Below, one piece after another: positions 7,293 through 14,737 of a stretch of DNA of 21,052 nucleotides. A program made the translations under genes and the position numbers. Origin of the DNA: CAZVEV01 sp964625865 (GTDB lineage: Bacteria > Planctomycetota > Phycisphaerae > SM23-33); assembly GCA_964625865.1 (NCBI GenBank), contig CAZVEV010000079.1, forward strand, positions 1 to 21,052, given 5' to 3'. Every line of letters begins with the position of its first letter. The first letter of the stretch is position 1. Under the pieces are notes generated by a model. The model saw only the letters and a list, made by a program, of their open reading frames with translations. It was not told the origin of the DNA and ran no database searches.

Positions 7293-8732
7293 CTACCGCC
7301 TGCCTCGGGCGAAGAACGTCTTCTTGTGCGCCTCGGCGAAGGCTCTGAACTTCGCGGCAACTTCGGGGTTGTCCTTGATCACATTCTTGCTCTCGTAGGG
7401 GTCGTTGACCATGTCGAACAGTGACAGGTCAATCCTCTTCTGGGCGTACTTGCCCGGCTTGCCGTCGGCGCCCGGTGTCACCAGCGTGCGATAGCCGTGG
7501 GGCAGGTGCAGCTTCCATCGCCCATCGCCCGAGATCACGCCCTCAAGGGTCCTGCCGGTCGAGAATGGATAGTACTCGTGCGGGTTTTTCGCCCCGGGCT
7601 TGCCCGTGATCAGGTCCCACACGTTCTTACCGTCGACGGGGTTTTCGGGCAGCTTCGCCCCGGCAAGGTGCGCCAGCGTCGGCAGGATGTCCAGCGTGCA
7701 GAGCATCTTCTGCGAGACCGTGCCGGCCTTGATCTTCCCGGGCAGCTTCATCACGCAGGCGCTGCGCGTCCCGCCGTCGAACCCGGTGGCCTTGGCCTCG
7801 CGATACGGCGTGACCCCCGCGTGATTGCCGTACGACACCCAAGGCCCGTTGTCCGAGGTGAAGATCACCAGCGTGTTGTCCTCGATGCCGCAGTCCTTGA
7901 TCGCCTTGGTGATCTGCCCGACCGACCAGTCGATCTCCATCATCACGTCGCCGTACAGCCCCGCGCCGGATTTGCCCTTGAACTTCGTGCTGCAATACAG
8001 CGGCACGTGGGGCATCGAGTGCGGCACGTAGAGGAAGAACGGTTTGTCCTTGTGGCGTGTGATGAAGCTGACGGCGTGCTCGGCGGACCAGGTGGTCAGG
8101 CTCTCCTGGTCCTTGGGCGTCACGTCGGGGATCGTGATCTTGCCGTTGTCCCAGAACTGCAGCGGCCACTTGTCGAAGTGGCGCGTGCCCGGGTGGAACT
8201 TCCACATGTCGTTGGAGTACATCAGCCCGCACGACTCGTCGAACCCGCGCGCCGGCGGGCGCGTCTCGGGCTGATCGCCGAGGTGCCACTTGCCGAACGA
8301 CGCGGTGACGTAGCCTCGGGGCTTGAGGACCTCGGCGATGGTCTTGAACTTCGGGTCCAGCCCGCGCGCCCGCGGCGGGTGGGCGCCGAAGACCTTGGTG
8401 CGGCCCGGATAGCAGCCGGTCATCAGCGCCGCCCGGGAGGCCGAGCAGACGGCCTGCGGCACGTGGAAGTTGTGGAAGCAGCAGCCCTCGGCGGCGAGGG
8501 TCTTGACGTGCGGCGTGTCGTACTTCGGCTTGCCGAACGGCTTGAAGTCGCCGAAGCCCGAGTCGTCGAGGAAGACGATCACAACATTGGGAGGCCGCTT
8601 GGACGCCACCCGGCCTGGCGCCGCAGCCGGCAAGCTCAGCGCCGCGGCCCCCAGCCCCGCCATCTTCAGGAAGTCCCTTCGCGAGCAGCCCGCCGGCCTG
8701 TCGGTCGTCGCCGTCTTCGACGTCAGTCTCAT
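7293..8732 (-). CDS. Tat-exported Cys-type sulfatase (arylsulfatase A-like, S1 family)
   Basis: This 479-residue protein starts with a twin-arginine signal (CSRRDFLKMAG, R18-R19), so it is exported folded. The mature part has the sulfatase core: metal-binding D56-D57 (VFLDDSGFGD), the maturation signature CSASR with C96 destined to become formylglycine, GKWHLG (147-152, with K148 and H150), H242 in SMPHVP, and TSDNGP with D294-N295. It probably removes sulfate esters from a polysaccharide; the exact sugar cannot be read off. The start at ATG 8732 is preferred over ATG 8741 because GAAAGG lies 9 bases before the former and directly abuts the latter. It is divergent from the oxidoreductase gene at 8940. 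The formylglycine-generating enzyme is not in the window. Confidence 0.93.
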   Translation of the reverse strand: MRLTSKTATTDRPAGCSRRDFLKMAGLGAAALSLPAAAPGRVASKRPPNVVIVFLDDSGFGDFKPFGKPKYDTPHVKTLAAEGCCFHNFHVPQAVCSASRAALMTGCYPGRTKVFGAHPPRARGLDPKFKTIAEVLKPRGYVTASFGKWHLGDQPETRPPARGFDESCGLMYSNDMWKFHPGTRHFDKWPLQFWDNGKITIPDVTPKDQESLTTWSAEHAVSFITRHKDKPFFLYVPHSMPHVPLYCSTKFKGKSGAGLYGDVMMEIDWSVGQITKAIKDCGIEDNTLVIFTSDNGPWVSYGNHAGVTPYREAKATGFDGGTRSACVMKLPGKIKAGTVSQKMLCTLDILPTLAHLAGAKLPENPVDGKNVWDLITGKPGAKNPHEYYPFSTGRTLEGVISGDGRWKLHLPHGYRTLVTPGADGKPGKYAQKRIDLSLFDMVNDPYESKNVIKDNPEVAAKFRAFAEAHKKTFFARGRR

Positions 8733-8741
8733 CCCTGCCAT

Positions 8742-8747
8742 CCTTTC
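8742..8747 (-). promoter_or_regulatory. Ribosome binding site that decides the sulfatase start
   Basis: On the minus strand GAAAGG is followed by ATGGCAGGG and then ATG 8732. A spacing of 9 fits the inner ATG; the outer ATG at 8741 touches the site and is unlikely to be used. Confidence 0.6.
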
Positions 8748-8836
8748 GTTGTCACGTGGCGTGTCTGGACAGTCTACGACAGGCGTACCCCGAAATACAG
8801 CCTCTGCAAATCACCGCAACTTTCCCGCTCGCGCGG

Positions 8837-8865
8837 TTGTTTAACCCTGAAGGAAAAGCTAGAAT
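8837..8865 (+). promoter_or_regulatory. Predicted sigma70-type promoter of the oxidoreductase gene
   Basis: TTGTTT (8837-8842) and TAGAAT (8860-8865) are separated by 17 bases. Transcription would start near 8872, about 68 bases before ATG 8940. The surrounding segment is richer in A and T than its neighbours. Confidence 0.5.
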
Positions 8866-8939
8866 CCTTCTTTGCCGCACGCCGTGGCAAGAGGAGCCGA
8901 AGAGGCACAATCGCACACGATTCCTGAAAGGTGATCACT

Positions 8940-10325
8940 ATGTCACAGAAGTCCAAGCCGTCGTCCGCGAACGTTGCGCGGCGCACCATGTTGAAGGGCA
9001 CGGCCGCGGCGGCCGCGCTGGCCGTCGTGCCCAGCCACGTCGTGGCACGGACCAAGAACTCCAAGGACGGCGCCCGCGTGGCCCCCAGCGACAAGGTCAA
9101 CGTCGCCTGCGTCGGCATCGACGGCAGGGGCGGCAGCGTTTCGGGCGCTGTCGGCGGAAACTCGCAGACCAACGTCGTGGCCGTGTGCGACGTGGACACC
9201 GCCCGCGGAAGCAGGATCCGCAAGAAGTTCGCCAATGCCGAGTTCTTCCAGGACTTCCGCAAGATGTTCGACAAGATGGTCGACAAGTTCGACGCGGTGA
9301 CCATCGCCACGCCGGACCACGCCCACTTCCCCATCGCGATGCTCTCGATGTCGTCGGGCAAGCATATCTACGTCGAGAAGCCGCTGGCCCACACGTTCCA
9401 GGAGTGTGAGTTGATGATGGCGGCCCAGAAGAAGTACAAGGTCGCCACGCAGATGGGCAACCAGGGCCACTCGGGCAACAACCCGCTCCAGTTCGAGTCA
9501 TGGGTCAAAGCGGGCGTCATCAAGGACGTGACGAAGATCACCGCGTACATGACCCGCGGCCGTCGGTGGCATGGGTGGACACACAAGGGCTATCTCACGG
9601 GCGAGACCAAGCCGGCCTCCCTGGACTGGGAGATCTGGTGCGGCACGGCGCCGGAACATCCGTACAGCAAGAAGCTGCACCCGGGCAACTGGCGCAGTTG
9701 GTTCGACTACGGTAACGGGGCGTTCGGCGACTGGGGCCCGCACACGCTGGACACGGCCCACCGGTATCTGAAGCTCGGCCTGCCGACGACCACACGAGCG
9801 GTCCTGCGCGATCGCCCCAACGATTACTACTTCCCGCAGGCGTCGACGATCGCGTTTGACTTCCCCGCGCGCGACGGCATGCCCCCCTGCGAGGTCACCT
9901 GGTACGACGGTGTGAAGAACAACCCGACCGACCCGGAAGGCAAGAAGCTGGCGGGCTGCGGGAAGGTGATCTACGGCAAGGACCTGACGTTCAAGGGCGG
10001 CACGCACGGTTCAACGCTGCGGGTTATCCCTGAGTCCAAGCACAGGGAAGTGGCCGGCACGCTGCCGAAGATCACCGAGAGGCATTCGGACCACTTCAGC
10101 AACTTCGTTCTGGCCTGCCAGGGCAAGGAGAAGTGTCGTTCATCGTTCGACATTTCCGGCCCGCTGACGCAGGTGTTCTGCCTCGGCGTGATCGCCCAGC
10201 GTTTGGGCGGCACGCTGGAGTTCGATCCGAAGACCCGGCAGATCACGAACAACAAGATCGCCAACCAACTGCTGGCCGGCCCCCCGCCCCGCAAGGGCTG
10301 GGAGCAGTACTACAAGATGGTCTGA
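8940..10325 (+). CDS. Tat-exported Gfo/Idh/MocA-family oxidoreductase
   Basis: This 461-residue protein has a twin-arginine signal (VARRTMLKG then an alanine-rich stretch, R14-R15). It continues with a Rossmann NAD(P)-binding fold (VNVACVGIDGRGGS, 53-66; ACDVD-like VCDVD at 82-86), the ATPDHAHF block (123-130) and the catalytic EKP motif (146-148). The C-terminal half, with DWEIWCGTAP and GDWGPHTLDTAH, is typical of the exported Planctomycete members. It probably oxidises or reduces a sugar or sugar-like compound outside the cytoplasm with tightly bound cofactor. ATG 8940 is chosen over GTG 8931 because GAAAGG ends at 8931, 8 bases before the ATG. A terminator follows at 10359, so it appears to be monocistronic. 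The substrate is unknown. Confidence 0.93.
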   Translation: MSQKSKPSSANVARRTMLKGTAAAAALAVVPSHVVARTKNSKDGARVAPSDKVNVACVGIDGRGGSVSGAVGGNSQTNVVAVCDVDTARGSRIRKKFANAEFFQDFRKMFDKMVDKFDAVTIATPDHAHFPIAMLSMSSGKHIYVEKPLAHTFQECELMMAAQKKYKVATQMGNQGHSGNNPLQFESWVKAGVIKDVTKITAYMTRGRRWHGWTHKGYLTGETKPASLDWEIWCGTAPEHPYSKKLHPGNWRSWFDYGNGAFGDWGPHTLDTAHRYLKLGLPTTTRAVLRDRPNDYYFPQASTIAFDFPARDGMPPCEVTWYDGVKNNPTDPEGKKLAGCGKVIYGKDLTFKGGTHGSTLRVIPESKHREVAGTLPKITERHSDHFSNFVLACQGKEKCRSSFDISGPLTQVFCLGVIAQRLGGTLEFDPKTRQITNNKIANQLLAGPPPRKGWEQYYKMV

Positions 10326-10358
10326 CCCGACCGACGCCTCACCCCGCGAGGCGGGCGG

Positions 10359-10393
10359 CGCCACGAGGTGCCGTCCGCCTCGTGGCGTTTCTC
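10359..10393 (+). terminator. Rho-independent terminator of the oxidoreductase gene
   Basis: A perfect 10-base-pair stem, CGCCACGAGG (10359-10368) with CCTCGTGGCG (10378-10387), has a 9-base loop and is followed by TTTCTC. It begins 34 bases after the stop codon. Confidence 0.75.
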
Positions 10394-10395
10394 AG

Positions 10396-10444
10396 AAAGA
10401 GGGGACTGGCTCCGCAGTGCAGCGGAGGTGCCTGCCCCCTTTTC
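10396..10444. repeat. Palindromic repeat, family A copy 1
   Basis: The element folds as a hairpin. The outer arms are AAAGAGGGG (10396-10404) and CCCCCTTTT; the inner arms are CTCCGC (10410-10415) and GCGGAG (10422-10427) around a 6-base loop. Read on the minus strand it begins AAAAGGGGGCAGGCACC and ends GGAGCCAGTCCCCTCTTT. A second copy of the same family lies inside the GH81 gene at 20291-20336. The size and structure resemble REP elements mobilised by RAYT-type Y1 transposases, but no such gene is present here. Confidence 0.6.
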
Positions 10445-10445
10445 T

Positions 10446-10507
10446 GCTTCGCACAGACAAACGCCCACGGGCTCCGCCCCGTGGGGTATCCGCGAGCTGT
10501 GCGAAGC
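10446..10507. repeat. 62-base nested palindrome
   Basis: Perfect 11-base outer arms GCTTCGCACAG (10446-10456) and CTGTGCGAAGC (10497-10507) enclose a second hairpin, CCCACGGG (10464-10471) with CCCGTGGG (10478-10485) and a 6-base loop. A small hairpin, GCCGC-AA-GCGGC (10506-10517), abuts it. The nested form suggests a REP- or MITE-like element or a structured transcript end; it encodes nothing that I recognise. Confidence 0.55.
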
Positions 10508-10522
10508 CGCAAGCGGCGACGA

Positions 10523-10575
10523 GGCGCCCGACGGTCATCGTCCCTACCTCACCTGCGGGAACGGTGTCGGGCGCC
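10523..10575. repeat. Inverted repeat next to the end of the SGNH hydrolase gene
   Basis: Perfect 10-base arms GGCGCCCGAC (10523-10532) and GTCGGGCGCC (10566-10575) are separated by 33 bases. The right arm lies 3 bases beyond the hydrolase stop on the minus strand, so the structure could mark the end of that transcript, although no T-run follows. Confidence 0.45.
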
Positions 10576-10578
10576 GTT

Positions 10579-11361
10579 CTACTCCTTCTCACCCATCAGT
10601 TCCTTGATCTTGGGTTCCATGGCTTTGGCCCAGATCTCGTAGCCTTTCTTGTTGGGGTGGAGCAGGTCGGGCATGATGGTCTTGGGCAAGTTGCGCTTGG
10701 CGTCGAGGAACTGGGCGTTGATGTCCAGGAAGAACACGCGCTTGTTGTCGGCGTAGGTGCGGATGATCTTGTTGGTGCCCATGTTCAGCTTGCGGAGGGC
10801 GTCGTTGTCATCCTTGCCGCGGGGGAAGATCGCGAGCAAAAGGACCTTGGTCTTGGGCAGGCGCTTGGCCAGTTCGGCGAGAATCGCCTTGATGCCGAGT
10901 GCCGTCTCGGCCGACGCCTCACGACGGTGCCCCGCGTTGTTCGTGCCGATCATCAGCACGGCCAGCTTGGGCGAGATGTCGTCGACGGCGCCGTTCCGCA
11001 GGCGCCAGAGCACGTTCTCGGTCCGGTCCCCGCTGAAGCCGATGTTCAGCGTGTTGCGCTTGGCGTAGTATTTGTCCCAGGTGGCGCCGGCCTTGCGACG
11101 GTCGTCCCAGACGTGCGTGATCGAGTCGCCGATCATCAGCAGGTCGACCTTGCCCATCTTCTTCTTCAGGGCGATCTTCTCGATGTGGCGAGCCTTCCAC
11201 CACTTGACGGCCCACCGGGCGGTCTGGACTTCGGCCTGGACGGACTTGGGCGGGGTCTTCTTGGGATCCGGCCCCTTGGCGGGCGGCTTGGTCCGTGCGT
11301 CAGCGGTCAACACGGGCAGCCAGACGGCGGCGATCAGCGTCACTGCGAGTATCTTCTTCAT
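10579..11361 (-). CDS. Secreted SGNH/GDSL-family hydrolase
   Basis: This 260-residue protein has an N-terminal signal peptide (MKKILAVTLIAAVWLPVLTA, cut near residue 22) and then a lysine- and proline-rich linker. The SGNH blocks are complete: IGDSITHVWD with nucleophile S80, NIGFSGD with oxyanion glycine near G112, GTNNAGH with N141-N142, and the DLLH pair D232/H235. It should be an esterase or carbohydrate acetylhydrolase acting outside the cytoplasm, perhaps removing acetyl groups from the same polysaccharides that the neighbouring enzymes attack. The start is ATG 11361 with AAAGG 7 bases upstream; the longer frame to 11421 lacks a site. It is downstream of the HzsA-like gene by 75 bases on the same strand and may be cotranscribed. 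Confidence 0.9.
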   Translation of the reverse strand: MKKILAVTLIAAVWLPVLTADARTKPPAKGPDPKKTPPKSVQAEVQTARWAVKWWKARHIEKIALKKKMGKVDLLMIGDSITHVWDDRRKAGATWDKYYAKRNTLNIGFSGDRTENVLWRLRNGAVDDISPKLAVLMIGTNNAGHRREASAETALGIKAILAELAKRLPKTKVLLLAIFPRGKDDNDALRKLNMGTNKIIRTYADNKRVFFLDINAQFLDAKRNLPKTIMPDLLHPNKKGYEIWAKAMEPKIKELMGEKE

Positions 11362-11436
11362 GTCATGTCCTTTCGAAGTCTGTTCCTGCAATCCAAGGAT
11401 CACTGTCCGGAAACGCGGCAAGATGCCGCGTCTACA

Positions 11437-13337
11437 TTATTGACGGCTCTTGAGTTCGATCACCGCCCAGTGGCCGGTCTCCCAGGACCAGCCATTGGGC
11501 TGGTTGACCAGTTCGATCTTGACGCTCTTGCCCGCCCAGGCCGACAGGTCCGCACGCACGGTCATCCAGCCGCCCTTTGCAGACGCCTTGCCCACCGTCT
11601 TGCGGACCAGGTCCTTACCGTCCACTCGCACGATGAGCGTCCAGTCGCCGCGCCGGTCGTGGCCGACCACGAGATCCAGCGTGGTCTTCTTTCCCGCCGG
11701 GAGGGTCGCCTGGCGACTGAGAACGCACCCGGTCGTTCGGTTCAGCGGATGCGTGACCAGGACGTTCCGCTTGCCCGCAAGAGAGGGCCGAAGACCGGGA
11801 GACTCCGCGCTGCCGCACTGGCTGATCTTCCAGCCCGGCGCGAAGGTCTGGACGGCCTTGGCGATGTCGACGGGCTTACTCCTGCCGCCTCGCCCACCGC
11901 CCCTGGCGGGCGCCTTGCCCGGGGGCCAGTGCTTCCTGATCAGCTCTTCGCTCTTGATCATCAGCGGCGTCGAGGCGCTCGGCACGGGGGGAGGGGCGGC
12001 GCCGGGAAACAGGTCGATCCCCGCCGGATTGGCCGGGTCCATGTCGATCAGCGGCCAGACGATCTCGCCGGCCCGCTGCCTGTCTTCATCGTAGTAGGCG
12101 CCAAGCTCGTTGGAGTTCGCGTCCACGTACAGCGTAATCCGGTTGATCTCGGCCATCGTCAGCGCGTCGCGATGGTGCTTCTTGAGCAGGATCCTGGCGA
12201 TGCCGGTCTTGATGGCCCCGAAGCGCCCGGCGATCGAGCGATACCCCCCATGGACGGGCTGGACGCCGCTGTGCCCGCCCGTGCCGTGATACCAGAACCG
12301 GTACTTGCTCAGGTCCGGGCGGGGCTTCTTCTTCTTGTCGTGGCAGGGATAGCACTTGCTGTTGAGGACCGGCGTGACCAGGCGGGCGTACGTCAGCGGG
12401 CACGAGCCGTCTTTCAGGTTGGGCACGAGCTTGGACGGGGCGCGCCTCATCGCCATCGGCCGCCTGGTCGGCTTGGCGACGCGCACCTTCCTTTCGTGGC
12501 AGCCGAGGCACGTCAACTGCTCGCCCGGGTGCACGTACGTGCACGACCGCATGGACTGGACTGCCATGCCGTTCTCGTCGAGCGCCTGGAAGTAGAGCGG
12601 TCTCTCGACGGGCGCCTCGAAGTACGCGCTGCCGTCGGCCTCCACCGGCACGACGCCGAGCACCGCCCGGACGCCGACCCCGTTGCCCGGGCCTACTCTG
12701 GGCTTGTTCTCGAACGGGCTGTGCCACGGATACGGGAACACCTGCATCACGCGGATGGACTTGATCGTGGTCTTGGGCGGCCACTCGAAGTCCGACTCGT
12801 ACACGTTCATGACGCTGATGGTCGCCCGCTTGTGTCCGGCGGTCTTGTACCGCTCGCCCTGGTAGGTCATGGTGGGGATCACGGGCGGGGCCTTGCGGGG
12901 CTTGACGGGAATCGGACAGCGGATCGAGCTGATCCCGTTGCACTGGTCCCGCGAGACCGAGAAAAGGACCTCCCGGTTGCCGAACTTGTCCAGCAGCCAC
13001 ACCGCATTGCCCTGCGGCGCGATCACATAGTCCTCGCTCAAGGCCCACGGGTCGGTGTAGCCGACGGTCGTCGGCAGGCCCCTGTCCATGTCGCCGTGAT
13101 ACCCGCGCGACTCATCGGGCAGGGCGTAGTCGTGGAACCGCGTGACCTGCGACATCTTGTTGTCGTCTTCGATGCTCAGGTCGATGTGTATCAGCACGCC
13201 GCGCGGAGTCGAGATGTGATGCTTGCCCGCCACCGCGATGTACTTCTGCGAGCCCGGGATGCCTCGGATGGAGTACTCGGCCCAGGGTCGGTCGGCGCGG
13301 CCGTCCTTCCACTTCTTGCCGTCGAACGTGTGGTGCG
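11437..13337 (-). CDS. HzsA-like CxxCH-containing protein, 3' part (interrupted by assembly gap)
   Basis: This 632-codon fragment continues the gene that begins at 14605; the break is a run of Ns and not a biological end. It contains IPGSQKYIAVAGKHH, typical of proteins with the hydrazine synthase alpha middle domain, then two CxxCH motifs: TCLGCH (codons at 12496-12510) and KCYPCHDKKKK (12340-12354). These are c-type haem attachment sites in the style of Planctomycete cytochrome domains. About 125 residues at the C-terminus form a beta-rich domain of possible carbohydrate-binding type (GDWTLIVRVDG, NQPNGWSWETGHW). A GTG at 13233 could be mistaken for a start, but the frame and the homology extend upstream to 13335. 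The protein is probably periplasmic and redox-active or structural; nothing in the window suggests hydrazine metabolism. Confidence 0.82.
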
Positions 13338-13347
13338 NNNNNNNNNN
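13338..13347. other. Assembly gap (10 Ns) inside the HzsA-like gene
   Basis: Ten unknown bases interrupt one reading frame. The two flanks, 13286-13337 and 13348-13398, look like diverged versions of one segment: both begin ggtcg and end gtgtggtgcg, and their translations are PHHTLDL...YDGRGD and HHTFDGKKWKDGRAD. With the Ns removed the two frames join exactly (3159 bases, 1053 codons). The gap is therefore probably an unmerged overlap and not missing sequence. Confidence 0.8.
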
Positions 13348-14605
13348 GGTCGCCGCGTCCGTCGTAGGCCTTCTCGGTCAGATCCAGAGTGTGGTGCGGA
13401 TACGCGTAGTTGCCGTGCGGCGCCCTCGGATCGCGCCCGTCCGGGTAGCAGATCCAGAAGTTATGGGCCGCCGAAAAGTCGCGGTCCACGTAGTCCCACC
13501 GCGTGTAGACGAGCATGCCGTTGTTGTCGACGCTCGGGTTCAGTTCGGTCGTCTCGTGGTAGCTGATGCAGATCATGTCGCTGCCGTCGGCCTTGATCGA
13601 ATGCATCGTCCCGCACGGCTGGGAGAACTCGCGGTACGGCGAGCCGCCCTGGCAGCGGTCCATGATGTTGCGGCGGTCCGAGACGAAGACAATGCGACCG
13701 TTGGGCAGGAAGCACGGGTGGTAGTCGTTGCGTCGCCCGTCGGTCAGTTGGACCAGGCCCGAGCCGTCGATGTTGACCTTGAACAGGTGGAAGCAACTCT
13801 CGTTCGTGAACGCATGGAACACGTCGTTGGGCCAGTTGATCCGCATGTTGGTCTTCTCGACGTGCGAGAAGACGATCGTCTTTCCGTCGTAGCTCAGGGC
13901 CGGAAGGTTCACCGCCCCCGTGCCGCTGAGTTTCCTGCCCTTGAGCCGGCCCTTGCCGACCACCGAGTCAGCAAGGATGTCGCTGACCTCGGGCTTGCCG
14001 GACTTGAAGCCCGTGACCTTGTACAGCCCCCCGCCGCGAGAGACGCCGTAGCCGTAGTCCCAGCACTGCAGGACGCCCTCGCGATTGCCCCCCTTGGTCA
14101 CGAAGATCATCTCGTCGAAGTCCAGCAGGGGATTGGCCAGCGCCGCGGCGCGACGGATCTTGCAGGCGGCAAGGTAGATCGCCTTGTCCGCTGCCGCGTC
14201 GCCGGACTTCGCGGCGGCATGCCGCTTGGCCAGGGCCTTGAGCTTCGTATCGAGGGCCTTGAGCGTGGGAGTCCCGCCCCCGCGCTGCAGGTGCGCCAGC
14301 AGCGCCCCGGTGCGCCGGATAACCACGCCGGCGGGCGTCCGGTCGTCGGGGCGGATCCGACAATGCTTGTCGAGCACCTTCGAGACGGGCTTCTCGCGGC
14401 GTGCGGTGACCTCGCGGGCCAGTTCCCGGTACTGCGCCTCCCAGGAGGCGACGACGTCGTCGGAATACGTCGCCTTCGCGGGCTCGGCGCCGGCGGCCGG
14501 CGCGGCGGCGAGCATCGCTACAGTCAGCGAGAGCACGCACGCTGTCGCGCCACGCTGTGCCGTTCGGCCGGTCGGTCGATCATGGGGGGCATCGTAAGTC
14601 ATCAT
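13348..14605 (-). CDS. HzsA-like protein, 5' part: signal peptide and beta-propeller region
   Basis: These 419 codons form the N-terminal part of the gene completed at 11437. After a signal peptide (ACVLSLTVAMLAAAPAAGAEP, cut near residue 41) comes a helical segment and then the region related to the middle domain of hydrazine synthase alpha: MIFVTKGGN, YGYGVSRGGGLY, LPALSYDGKTIVFSH, and TolB-like propeller repeats (FHLFKVNIDGSGLVQLTDG, YHPCFLPNGRIVFVSDRR, MHSIKADGSDMICISYH). ATG 14605 is preferred over 14626 because GAAGGGA lies just upstream; ATG 14602 is also possible. The stop of the GH50 gene is 132 bases upstream on the same strand. The joined protein has about 1050 residues. Such proteins are common and uncharacterised in Planctomycetes. 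Confidence 0.82.
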
Positions 14606-14737
14606 CCTGTTCCCTTCGTCCGTCATGTGACAGTGGCCTGGAATCCCGCAGCCGGCGCGGGGCTGGCAACAGCCGCGTATCTCTCGAAAAGTCTGACCGA
14701 TCTATTGGGCCTTTTCCAACACAAATCCTGCGTCTCC

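Noticed and set aside
13233..13235. GTG 13233 as the start of a separate gene
   Set aside because: The frame and family homology (IPGSQKYIAVAG) continue upstream to the gap, so it is internal.
10417..13566. 1049-codon open frame on the plus strand across the gap
   Set aside because: It is antisense to the SGNH and HzsA-like genes, passes through the Ns, has no homology that I recognise and reflects the high GC content.
11437..14605. Evidence for anammox or hydrazine synthesis
   Set aside because: Only a domain-level resemblance exists; no HzsB/C, hydrazine dehydrogenase or other nitrogen genes are present, and such proteins are common in non-anammox Planctomycetes.
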